From: Chloroflexota bacterium
GTDB lineage: Bacteria; Chloroflexota; Anaerolineae; Anaerolineales; UBA11858
Direction of reading: 5' to 3'
Length of the DNA stretch: 13,555 nucleotides
Assembly: GCA_030666985.1 (NCBI GenBank)
Contig: DAOUWT010000045.1
Coordinates: 1 to 13,555, forward strand
The position numbers and the translations under genes are program-made. Each line of letters opens with the position of its first letter. Positions within the stretch are counted from its first letter, which is position 1. The notes beneath the pieces are model-generated. The model was not told the origin of the DNA and ran no database searches. It saw only the letters and a program-made list of their open reading frames with translations. This document shows positions 1 to 6,905 of this stretch, in pieces.

Positions 1-39
1 AGACCTCCGAGGTTTGCACTCCAAAAACCTCGGAGGTCT
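1..39. repeat. 39-bp palindromic intergenic repeat, copy 1
   Basis: Two 15-base arms, AGACCTCCGAGGTTT and its exact reverse complement AAACCTCGGAGGTCT, enclose a 9-base spacer, so this is a perfect inverted repeat. A second copy of the same length lies at 6928-6966 and differs at three positions, one of them in an arm. No T-run follows, so it does not look like an intrinsic terminator. Two similar copies in 13.5 kb suggest a dispersed palindromic family (REP/MITE-like). The element starts at the window edge and may continue to the left. Confidence 0.85.
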
Positions 40-82
40 GCTATAGTAACCGTTCACTCCCCTCTGGCAAAAAATACGAGAT

Positions 83-256
83 ATGTCACTCTCGCCGGAG
101 GCGTGCCTCTGGCAAGCGAACGTTTTGTGTGAGCGAAGAGTCTCCCACTCTGGATGGGGAGATTCTTCGGGCTGCCTACGGCACACCCAAGGGGTGCACA
201 CCGTGAGCAAAGCGAAACCGCCCTTGCCAACGGCACGCCTGCGGCGAGAATGACAT
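83..256. repeat. Large nested fold-back repeat
   Basis: The outer arms, 83-116 and 223-256, are 34 bases each and complementary at 30 of 34 positions. An inner pair, 135-146 (GAAGAGTCTCCC) and 157-168 (GGGAGATTCTTC), forms a 12-bp stem with one mismatch around a 10-base loop. The whole unit can fold into a long branched hairpin. A related partial sequence, lacking about 24 bases of the outer arm, occurs in the same orientation at 13471-13555. The open frames crossing it have no recognisable protein or ribosome binding site. I read it as a non-autonomous dispersed element, not a gene. Confidence 0.7.
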
Positions 257-261
257 GTCCT

Positions 262-324
262 TGAACGTTTGCGGGAGGGGGATGAACATTTACCTGCTAT
301 ATGTAGGGGAGGGTGAATGTTTAC
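262..324 (+). other. Three spaced TGAAYRTTTRC motifs
   Basis: Variants of one 11-base motif occur at 262-272 (TGAACGTTTGC), 283-293 (TGAACATTTAC) and 314-324 (TGAATGTTTAC). Their starts are 21 and 31 bases apart, close to two and three helical turns. G-rich tracts separate them. They could be binding sites for a regulator of the operon, or only a decayed tandem repeat. No known regulator consensus was recognised. Confidence 0.3.
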
Positions 325-355
325 GTCTGCAATGTGAGAAGAATCATATCGGATG

Positions 356-369
356 GGTAATATGTTACC
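356..369. promoter_or_regulatory. Small operator-like palindrome
   Basis: The sequence GGTAA-TATG-TTACC is a perfect inverted repeat with 5-base arms and a 4-base centre, in an AT-rich stretch about 50 bases before a weak promoter-like motif. It has the size of a dimeric repressor site. No second copy was found in the window and the regulator is unknown, so the call is tentative. Confidence 0.25.
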
Positions 370-398
370 TAAACACTCGCCAGGGTGGATAAAGTCAC

Positions 399-426
399 TA
401 GAAAAATTATAGAATCCTGTTATACT
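399..426 (+). promoter_or_regulatory. Weak candidate promoter for the acs operon
   Basis: TATACT at 421-426 resembles a sigma70 -10 box. TAGAAA at 399-404, with a 16-base spacer, is a poor -35 match. Transcription from here would give a leader of roughly 270 bases that includes the hairpins at 551-670. Other promoters between 427 and 550 are possible because the region is AT-rich. Confidence 0.2.
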
Positions 427-550
427 TGGCTGGAAATTGTTTTTAGGTCTTTGTGACCAATAGCGATTTGTTTCGATTTTTTAATCTCTTGTAAGCGGAA
501 ATATTCCGGAAAGTGAACCATAATCTTGAAACATTATTTTGTTTTTTGCC

Positions 551-670
551 GGTGGTGTTACATAGGCAACAATTGTTATGGGCCGCCACCTGCTTTGAGA
601 AGAATCACCTAAGTACAAAGAGAAGTCACGCTTAGAGTGAGCACAGCCGCTCTAAGTGGCTTCTTTTTTA
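551..670 (+). promoter_or_regulatory. Structured leader with alternative antiterminator/terminator
   Basis: Three structures are visible in order. First, 551-557 pairs with 584-590 (GGTGGTG with CGCCACC, one G-U pair), with a further small stem inside. Second, 605-613 (TCACCTAAG) pairs with 631-640 (CTTAGAGTGA) in nine base pairs with one bulged A. Third, 631-637 (CTTAGAG) pairs with 650-656 (CTCTAAG) and is followed by a T-run. The second and third share bases 631-637, so they exclude one another, as antiterminator and terminator do in attenuators and riboswitches. CTTTG at 593-597 can also pair with CAAAG at 616-620. I could not match this to a known riboswitch class: no cobalamin box, T-box or ZTP core was found. 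Confidence 0.5.
619..669 (+). terminator. Intrinsic terminator upstream of the first operon gene
   Basis: The core stem is CTTAGAG (631-637) with CTCTAAG (650-656), extended by C629/G658 and a G-U pair at 630/657. A lower stem, AGAAG (621-625) with CTTCT (660-664), is separated from it by a small internal loop. Six T residues end the structure at about 664-669. It lies 34 bases before the first start codon with no gene upstream on this strand, so it most likely acts conditionally on the operon transcript. Confidence 0.6.
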
Positions 671-702
671 ATATGCAGTTTTATTTATCAAAGGAGTTGT
701 GT

Positions 703-1098
703 ATGAAAACTGTTTTAGAGCTTCCGGCTATGTATGCTGATCATCATGTCCTTGAGGTCAGACGCATTTTGTTGGGCTTGGACGGCGTGAAAGAAGTGTA
801 TGCCAGCAGCGGATTCCAGGTAGTCGAAGTTGACTACAATTCCAAAGAAATCAAGAAAGAGGAGATTGTAGCTAAACTTGACGAAATTGGTTATATTGGG
901 GAACTGCCACTTCCTGTCGAGACCGGAATTGCAGCCTATCAAGATGGAAGAGTAGATACATCTCTCTTCCGCCACTCCACGGCCAGTAAACAGACCCTGG
1001 ACGTGATGGGTTTCGCTCAGAGCGTTGGCCACAAGGGACGCGCTCTATGGCCTTGCCCAGGTATGGAACCTTTGAAGCCTATAAATGAGGAGGTATAA
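703..1098 (+). CDS. Small HMA-fold-like protein heading the acs operon
   Basis: The product has 131 residues. The ATG at 703 is preceded by AAGGAG at 691-696 with a 6-base spacer, which favours it over an upstream GTG at 637 that lies inside the terminator stem. Residues 1-68 show the beta-alpha-beta-beta-alpha-beta pattern of heavy-metal-associated (HMA) domains: a strand at about 2-8, a helix 13-26 ending in LDGVKEV, a strand pair 29-45, and a helix 51-62 followed by GY. The usual MxCxxC metal loop is replaced by MYADHH (10-15), and the only cysteine is C118 in the C-terminal WPCPGM segment. The tail (69-131) matches nothing I know. The stop is one base before the acsA start, and the acsA ribosome binding site lies inside this gene, so the two are probably translationally coupled. 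A role in metal handling or assembly of the CODH/ACS complex is inferred only from fold and position. Confidence 0.75.
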   Translation: MKTVLELPAMYADHHVLEVRRILLGLDGVKEVYASSGFQVVEVDYNSKEIKKEEIVAKLDEIGYIGELPLPVETGIAAYQDGRVDTSLFRHSTASKQTLDVMGFAQSVGHKGRALWPCPGMEPLKPINEEV

Positions 1099-1099
1099 G

Positions 1100-3121
1100 A
1101 TGGCAAAAAAGAGACGAACTCCCCAAGAAGCTACTATAGACCCAACAGCTCAGGAGATGCTGATTTTTGCTGAAGGGTTGGATATTGGCACGGCATTCAC
1201 GCGGGCAGACGATATGGCTGCCTGCCCGATTGGTTCTGATGGAATGTGCTGTAAAATTTGCAGCATGGGGCCTTGCCGAATTACCAAGGATGGACAAACA
1301 GGCGTTTGCGGCGCCACAGTGGATACGATCCAGGCCCGCAACCTGATCCGGGGTATCTCGGCTGGAGCCGCGGCTCACTCCGATCATGGCCGCGGTATGG
1401 CTTTCACGCTCAAAGAAGTCGCCAACGGTGAAATCGAAGGATATGTGATCCGCGATGTTGCCAAGCTGCGCACACTCGCTGCAGGATATGATATCCCCAT
1501 CGAGGGGCGCTCACCTTCGGAGGTTGCCGACGACCTGGCTGATCTTTATCTCTCCCAATTTGGACAGCAAAGTGGCGTAGTAATAACAACAAAACGCGCG
1601 CCCGAACAACGTCAAAAGCTATGGGAAAAAACCGGCGTTATGCCGCGCGGCATTGACCGCGAAATCGTAGAATGCCTGCACCGCACCCATATCGGTGACG
1701 ACCAGGATGCAGAGCACATCTTGCAGCACGCTGTGCGCACGGCTGTTGGAGATGGCTGGGGTGGCAGCATGATCGCTACCGACATCTCCGATATCTTGTT
1801 TGGAACGCCGGCACCCGTCCTAGGAAATGCTAACTTGGGCGTACTCAAGGAAGATTACGTCAACATCGTTGTGCATGGTCACGAACCCACTCTCAGCGAA
1901 ATGATCGTATCCGTTACACAATATCCAGAAATCATCGAGTATGCTAAAGCAACTGGGGCAGAAGGAATAAATGTCTCGGGGATTTGTTGTACGGCAAACG
2001 AGATTCTGATGCGCCAGGGCATTCCTGTTGCAGGCAACTTCTTGCAGCAAGAATTAGCCATCCTCACCGGCGCAGTTGATTCTATGGTAGTGGATGTGCA
2101 GTGCATTATGCAGGCGATTGTTGGCATAGCTAAACACTTTCACACTGAGATCGTCACCACCTCGGACAAAGTTAAGATCAAAGGCGCCACGCATATCCAA
2201 TTTGATGAGCATCATGCTATAGACATTGCCAAACAAATAGTGCGTCGGGGGGTCGACAATTATAAGAACCGAGGGGAAGTACAGATACCAGATGCCGTCC
2301 AACAAATGGTTCCTGGTTTCTCCCATGAATACATCAACTATGCGCTGGGAGGTTCCTTCCGAGCTTCGTTACGCCCGCTTAATGACGCCATTATGTCCGG
2401 GCGTATTCGTGGCGTGGCCGCTATAGTGGGATGCAACAACCCCCGCGACCAACATGACTATTTACATACCTATATCACCAAAGAATTGCTGCAGCAAGAT
2501 GTGCTCATTGTCGAGACCGGTTGTAGCGCCATTGCCTGTGCCAAGGATGGATTGATGCTTGGCGAGGCTGGTATCGATCTTGACCAGGTTGGGCCAGGGC
2601 TGCGTGAGATCTGTGAGACGGGTGGAATTCCCCCTGTATTGCACATGGGTTCCTGCGTAGATAACAGTCGTATTCTGACTATACTCACACAGGTGGTCGC
2701 GGAAGGTGGATTGGGCGATGACATTGACCAGATTCCCGCCCTAGGTCTGGCTCCCGAATGGATGAGCGAAAAGGCTCTCTCCATTGGCACTTATTGCATG
2801 GCCTCCGGGGCTTATGTCATCTTCGGCGGCTCGTCGCCGGTAGAAGGCAAACCCGACCGGATTCCCGAAAGCGGTATTGTGCCCAAATTCATTAGTGAAG
2901 GATGGGAAAAACTCTACGGCGGCAAGATAGAATTCATGGCTGACCCTGATGACATCATCAAGGCTTCGCTGGATCATATCGATAAGAAACGAGCTGCCCT
3001 TGGATTGCCAGAATATGACCCCACCCGCTTCGGCCAAAGTGGCGATGCCCGCATGTTAGCATTCGAAGAACTTCCACTGGCAGAAAAGCGAGAATCCCTA
3101 TACGGTGTGCCAGTCGCATGA
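1100..3121 (+). CDS. acsA: Ni-dependent CO dehydrogenase, catalytic subunit (AcsA/CooS)
   Basis: This enzyme interconverts CO and CO2 and supplies CO to acetyl-CoA synthase. The product has 673 residues, about the length of acetogen AcsA. The start at 1100 is chosen because GAGGAGGT (1087-1094) sits five bases before it; the in-frame ATG at 1085 overlaps that site. The metal ligands are all visible: C42 and C50 for the intersubunit D-cluster; C51, C54, C59 and C70 for the B-cluster; and H261, C296, C335, C445, C475 and C519 for the Ni-Fe C-cluster, in the contexts GHEP, GICC, VQC, VGCNNP, ETGC and MGSCVDNSR. Positions closely parallel those I recall for Carboxydothermus CODH-II. The C59-C70 gap is X10, three residues shorter than the X13 I remember as typical. 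Adjacency to acsB, acsC and acsE argues for the bifunctional CODH/ACS role over a stand-alone CO-oxidising CooS. The protein is cytoplasmic, with no signal peptide. Confidence 0.96.
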   Translation: MAKKRRTPQEATIDPTAQEMLIFAEGLDIGTAFTRADDMAACPIGSDGMCCKICSMGPCRITKDGQTGVCGATVDTIQARNLIRGISAGAAAHSDHGRGMAFTLKEVANGEIEGYVIRDVAKLRTLAAGYDIPIEGRSPSEVADDLADLYLSQFGQQSGVVITTKRAPEQRQKLWEKTGVMPRGIDREIVECLHRTHIGDDQDAEHILQHAVRTAVGDGWGGSMIATDISDILFGTPAPVLGNANLGVLKEDYVNIVVHGHEPTLSEMIVSVTQYPEIIEYAKATGAEGINVSGICCTANEILMRQGIPVAGNFLQQELAILTGAVDSMVVDVQCIMQAIVGIAKHFHTEIVTTSDKVKIKGATHIQFDEHHAIDIAKQIVRRGVDNYKNRGEVQIPDAVQQMVPGFSHEYINYALGGSFRASLRPLNDAIMSGRIRGVAAIVGCNNPRDQHDYLHTYITKELLQQDVLIVETGCSAIACAKDGLMLGEAGIDLDQVGPGLREICETGGIPPVLHMGSCVDNSRILTILTQVVAEGGLGDDIDQIPALGLAPEWMSEKALSIGTYCMASGAYVIFGGSSPVEGKPDRIPESGIVPKFISEGWEKLYGGKIEFMADPDDIIKASLDHIDKKRAALGLPEYDPTRFGQSGDARMLAFEELPLAEKRESLYGVPVA

Positions 3122-3130
3122 GATTAATGA

Positions 3131-3187
3131 GTGAAGCGTGAAACTGGGCACTCTTTGCATTTCGCGCATTGCTCGTCACGCATCACG
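3131..3187. repeat. Minimal inverted heptamer repeat between acsA and acsB-acsD
   Basis: GTGAAGCGTGAAAC at 3131-3144 is two heptamer units. CGTCACGCATCACG at 3174-3187 is the same motif in the opposite orientation: TGAAGCGTGA against TGATGCGTGA, 9 of 10 identical. The left unit starts nine bases after the acsA stop. The right unit runs straight into the ribosome binding site of the next gene (GAGGAG, 3187-3192). It is a short relative of the arrays at 6811-6901 and 10508-10629. Confidence 0.65.
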
Positions 3188-3198
3188 AGGAGAAACCT

Positions 3199-6100
3199 AT
3201 GTCAAAATATATTGCAACCCGCGCCATCCGAGGTGCTAACGCTATAGTCACCGAAGCCGAATTGATGCTTCACAGGGCTATCGCAGAGAAAGGGGCAGAT
3301 GCACCAATTGAATTCCCCAACACAGCCTATTTCTTGCCAACCATTTACGGCATGCTTGGGCTTGAAATCACTCAATTAGATCAGCTATCAGAAGTTTTGC
3401 AACGCTCTCGGGGGTTATTGCACCCTGTGCCGTCAGAATCAAGGTGGACACCTTACCTGGGCGAAACCCTTGACTGTGGCATGGCTACCCTGTTTGCCCT
3501 TGAAACTATCGAAGCCATTCGTTTCGTTTACGGCTTGCAGCCCGAACCCGCCCCCGGCATGGAATTAGCGGGAGGAACAGAATATCCAGGCCTGGACGAT
3601 GATGGATACCTGAACGGCCCCATCGACGATATCCAACTCCGCTCTTGGGGTATCCAATTGGTGGATGGGCGTATGCCTGGCTTTGCGGCCATTATTGGCT
3701 GTGCAAAGTCCAACGAGGTAGCCGTCAAGATCGTACGTGAACTCCAACGACGCAATATCTTGGTTTTCATTTCAGGCAACGTCAACGGACGCAGCATCAT
3801 TGACCAGCTCCGGGAAGAGGGCGTTGAATTGGGATACGATACCTACACCATCCCCTTCGGCACCGATTCCATCAGCGCTATCTACGCGGCTGGCTTTGCC
3901 ACCCGCTCTGCGCTGACCTTTGGCGGTCTCAAGATAGGCCAGGCCCGTGAAATCCTGGAATACAACCGTGATCGCGTTTTCGCCTTCGCGCTGGCCCTGG
4001 GTGAAGTGGATGACCTCAAGTACGCCGCCGCCGCGGGAGTGCTCAACTATGGCTTCCCGGTGATCGCTGATACTATCATCCCCGAAATTTTACCCACCGG
4101 CATAACCACTTACGAGCATGTTGTCTCTATGCCCTTCGATGAAATCGAGGGCGCAGATGATATGGAGCGTGCCGAGAAGCTGGTTCAGAGATGTATCGAA
4201 GTGCGGGGCGTAAAAATCAAGATCACCGATGTTCCTGTCCCCGTTCCTTACGGCTCAGCCTTCGAGGGCGAGGTCGTGCGGCGGGCGGATATGCGCATTG
4301 AGTTTGGTGGAAAAGGCTCCCGCTCCTTCGAATATTTATTCATGACCGACATGGATAAGATCGTAGATGGCAAAGTTGAAGTCGTTGGTCCCAATTTCGA
4401 TGATGTGGAAGTTGGCGAGTCTATGGATATGGGCGTGGTCGTTCAAGTAGCCGGGCGTGAAATGGAAGAAGACTTCGAGCCTGTCCTGGAACGCCAAATC
4501 CACGATTTTGTGAACGGCGCCTCTGGCATTCAGCACATTGGGCAACGTGACATTGTTTGGATACGCATCTCCAAAGGGGCTGCTGAAAAAGGCTTTGCCC
4601 TTGAGGACTTTGGGAAAATCATCCACGCCCGTCTCCACGCCGATTTCGGAGCGGTCTTGGACAAAGTCCAAGTCACAATCTACACCGGCAAAGAAGAAAT
4701 GGAAACCTGGCTAGAAAAAGCCCGTGAATCCTACGACTACCGCAACAAACGTCTAGCTGATATGACCGACAACGCGGTAGATGTTTTCTATTCTTGTACT
4801 CTTTGCCAGAGCTTTGCTCCCGATCACGTTTGCGTGGTCAGCCCCGAACGTTTGGGCTTATGTGGAGCCTATAACTGGCTGGACTGCAAGGCCTCCAACA
4901 GCATTGATCCCACCGGCCCTAACCAACCCATCGCCCTTGGCACATGCTACGATGAAGAAGTAGGTTATTGGCAAGGCACCATAGACTACACCAAATCAGC
5001 CTCCCATGGCGTTGTCGAGAAAGTCTCCATGTACTCAATCATGGAAAACCCCATGACGGCCTGCGGATGCTTCGAGGCCATCCTCATGTACATCCCTGAG
5101 GTAGAAGGCGTAATTGTGGTCAGCCGTGAAGATACCGGCATGACCCCCATGGGAATGAAATTCAGCACCCTGGCCGGCATGGCCGGCGGCGGCGTCCAGA
5201 CCCCGGGCGTGATGGGCATCGGAAAATACTACATGCTCAGCCCTAAATTCATCTCCGCCGATGGCGGCTTCAAACGCGTTGTCTGGATGAGCAAGAACCT
5301 AAAAGATTCTATGACAATGGAATTCCAAGTGATCGCCGAGCGGGAAGGTATTCCCGACCTGATAGACCGCATCGCGGATGGCGAAAGCGTCATCACCGTA
5401 GAAGAGCTTCAGGAATGGGTGAAAGCCAAAGACCATCCCGTTTTGGGCATGGGAACCATGCAGCGCGAAGAAAAAGAGCTGGACATTGAAGAAACTCCAG
5501 CAGAGCAAGATGTTATTGCTCAGGCAGAAGCGGTGATTGATCGGGTGGGGGAGGAAAAGCCCGAACCCGAAGCGGAACCTGAACCCGAGGCGGAAGCCGC
5601 TCCCCTGGCGGTTGCCCCGCCCCCCAGCGGAATCCCCGCGGGCCGCGCCGAGAACGCTGTCAACATGCTGCGGCGTGCTTTAGCCGCCGCCCTGGCGGAG
5701 CTAGGGGGACTGGACGGCCTTGACCTGACGGGATACCAGTCCCCGGCCATCCCCGCCGTTCCCCCATCTGCCCCCAAACAGGTCGTAGAACCTGAAGAAC
5801 CTGTTGTGGAGCTAGAACCCGATAAAGCCTGGTTTGACGGGCAATCCAAAACGAAAATCGCCCAAGAAAACTGGGATGGAAATGTGCGGGAAATAACCCT
5901 CGGCGCAACCGCAGCCGACGGTGGAACTCGCTCTCACACAGTCACCATTGGCGGCGAAACGGCTATGCCTTATATGCACTTCGAGGGCAAAATCCCGCGC
6001 AAACCGGTCATTGCCATTGAAATCGTTGACCGCCGTCCTGATGATTGGTCTGGTTTGCTGGTAGATGTGTGGGGTGACGTAATGAATGACCCCGGAGAGT

Positions 6101-6807
6101 GGGCTAAAGCAGCCGAGAAAGCCGGCGCAGAAGTCTTGTACCTAAAACTCTCCCTCACCGATGCCGATGGCAACCCCACTACAAAAGAACAAGCCGTTCA
6201 AGCTGTAGATAAAGTCCTCAAAGCTAGCGGCCTACCGCTGGTCGTCTTTGGGCCTGGGCAGCCAGACCCCGACAACGAACTGCTGGTAGAAATCTCCAAC
6301 AAGTTCAAGGGCGAGCGCCTCTTACTAGGCGTCTGCGAAGAGAAAAATTACCGCACAATTGTCGCCTCCGCTATGGCGGATGGACAGTTAATAGTCGCCC
6401 GCACCGCCATGGATGTCAACTTGGCTAAACAGCTCAATATCCTCATCAGCGATATGGGCCTGTCACTCGATAACGTCGTGATGGATCCCACCACGGGCGC
6501 TCTGGGCTATGGCTTCGAGTACGGTTACTCGGTCATGGAACGTTTGCGGATCGCAGCCCTTCAGGATGACAAAATGACCCAGCTCCCGATGTTGGTTACC
6601 CCAGGCGAAGAATGCTGGAAAGCCAAAGAATCCAAGGTCAGCGACGGTGTTCCTGAAGCTTGGGGAGATTGGGAGACCCGCGCTCTGGCCTGGGAGACAG
6701 CCACATCTATCATGCTTGTGGAATCTGGCGCCAATTTGCTCGTTTTGCGTCACCCCGAAAGTGTTAAACGAACCAAAGAAGCAATCGAAGATTTAATGGG
6801 AAAATAA
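3199..6807 (+). CDS. acsB-acsD: Fused acetyl-CoA synthase (AcsB) and corrinoid protein small subunit (AcsD)
   Basis: One uninterrupted frame of 1202 residues. The ATG at 3199 is preceded by GAGGAG (3187-3192) with a 6-base spacer. Residues 1 to about 753 are a full-length bacterial AcsB, including the N-terminal domain that contacts CODH. The A-cluster ligands are C533, C536, C545 and C555 (CX2CX8CX9C) and the C622-G623-C624 motif that binds the distal nickel. The 89-residue distance between the two matches Moorella AcsB. Residues ~755-890 are a low-complexity linker rich in Pro, Glu and Ala, with a predicted helix at about 817-838. Residues ~890-1202 are a complete AcsD/CdhD TIM barrel, with the GGTRSH motif at 908, then DINLAKQ-like and MDPTTGALGYG-type segments, ending in LRHPESVKRTKE. 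AcsB makes acetyl-CoA from CO, methyl and CoA; AcsD pairs with AcsC in the corrinoid iron-sulfur protein. These are normally separate polypeptides in the acetogens I know. No internal start with a good ribosome binding site for a free AcsD was seen. Confidence 0.94.
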   Translation: MSKYIATRAIRGANAIVTEAELMLHRAIAEKGADAPIEFPNTAYFLPTIYGMLGLEITQLDQLSEVLQRSRGLLHPVPSESRWTPYLGETLDCGMATLFALETIEAIRFVYGLQPEPAPGMELAGGTEYPGLDDDGYLNGPIDDIQLRSWGIQLVDGRMPGFAAIIGCAKSNEVAVKIVRELQRRNILVFISGNVNGRSIIDQLREEGVELGYDTYTIPFGTDSISAIYAAGFATRSALTFGGLKIGQAREILEYNRDRVFAFALALGEVDDLKYAAAAGVLNYGFPVIADTIIPEILPTGITTYEHVVSMPFDEIEGADDMERAEKLVQRCIEVRGVKIKITDVPVPVPYGSAFEGEVVRRADMRIEFGGKGSRSFEYLFMTDMDKIVDGKVEVVGPNFDDVEVGESMDMGVVVQVAGREMEEDFEPVLERQIHDFVNGASGIQHIGQRDIVWIRISKGAAEKGFALEDFGKIIHARLHADFGAVLDKVQVTIYTGKEEMETWLEKARESYDYRNKRLADMTDNAVDVFYSCTLCQSFAPDHVCVVSPERLGLCGAYNWLDCKASNSIDPTGPNQPIALGTCYDEEVGYWQGTIDYTKSASHGVVEKVSMYSIMENPMTACGCFEAILMYIPEVEGVIVVSREDTGMTPMGMKFSTLAGMAGGGVQTPGVMGIGKYYMLSPKFISADGGFKRVVWMSKNLKDSMTMEFQVIAEREGIPDLIDRIADGESVITVEELQEWVKAKDHPVLGMGTMQREEKELDIEETPAEQDVIAQAEAVIDRVGEEKPEPEAEPEPEAEAAPLAVAPPPSGIPAGRAENAVNMLRRALAAALAELGGLDGLDLTGYQSPAIPAVPPSAPKQVVEPEEPVVELEPDKAWFDGQSKTKIAQENWDGNVREITLGATAADGGTRSHTVTIGGETAMPYMHFEGKIPRKPVIAIEIVDRRPDDWSGLLVDVWGDVMNDPGEWAKAAEKAGAEVLYLKLSLTDADGNPTTKEQAVQAVDKVLKASGLPLVVFGPGQPDPDNELLVEISNKFKGERLLLGVCEEKNYRTIVASAMADGQLIVARTAMDVNLAKQLNILISDMGLSLDNVVMDPTTGALGYGFEYGYSVMERLRIAALQDDKMTQLPMLVTPGEECWKAKESKVSDGVPEAWGDWETRALAWETATSIMLVESGANLLVLRHPESVKRTKEAIEDLMGK

Positions 6808-6810
6808 AAC

Positions 6811-6901
6811 GTAAAACGTAAAACGTGAAACGTGAAGCGTGAAGCGTGAAGCGTGATGCGTGAAGCGTGATGCGTGATGCGTGAAGCGTGATGCGTGAAA
6901 A
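6811..6901 (+). repeat. Tandem heptamer array (GTGAWGC)13
   Basis: Thirteen consecutive 7-base units begin three bases after the acsB-acsD stop. Two units are GTAAAAC, one is GTGAAAC, nine are GTGAAGC or GTGATGC, and the last is GTGAAAA. Divergence is higher at the two ends and the middle is nearly pure, as expected of slippage-driven growth. No opposite-orientation arm is present in this gap. Its place is taken by the palindrome at 6928-6966. Confidence 0.9.
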
Positions 6902-6905
6902 GTTG

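Noticed and set aside
54..236. Opposite-strand 60-residue frame near the left end.
   Set aside because: It coincides with the fold-back repeat, has no ribosome binding site and matches no known family.
578..598. Six-codon leader peptide (MGRHLL) before the attenuator.
   Set aside because: There is no ribosome binding site and no run of a regulatory amino acid. A GTG-started frame at 555-635 has the same problem. Kept only as a remote possibility.
551..670. Cobalamin, ZTP, T-box or tetrahydrofolate riboswitch.
   Set aside because: These would suit a corrinoid and folate pathway, but I could not find their conserved boxes. The leader is also too short for a canonical cobalamin riboswitch.
637..702. 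GTG start at 637 for the HMA-like protein.
   Set aside because: It lies within the terminator hairpin and T-run. The ATG at 703 has a good AAGGAG at the right distance.
5520..5908. Long opposite-strand frames over the AcsB-AcsD linker.
   Set aside because: The GC-rich low-complexity linker lacks stops on the reverse strand. The translations are Ser/Ala-rich and the forward frame is clearly the gene.
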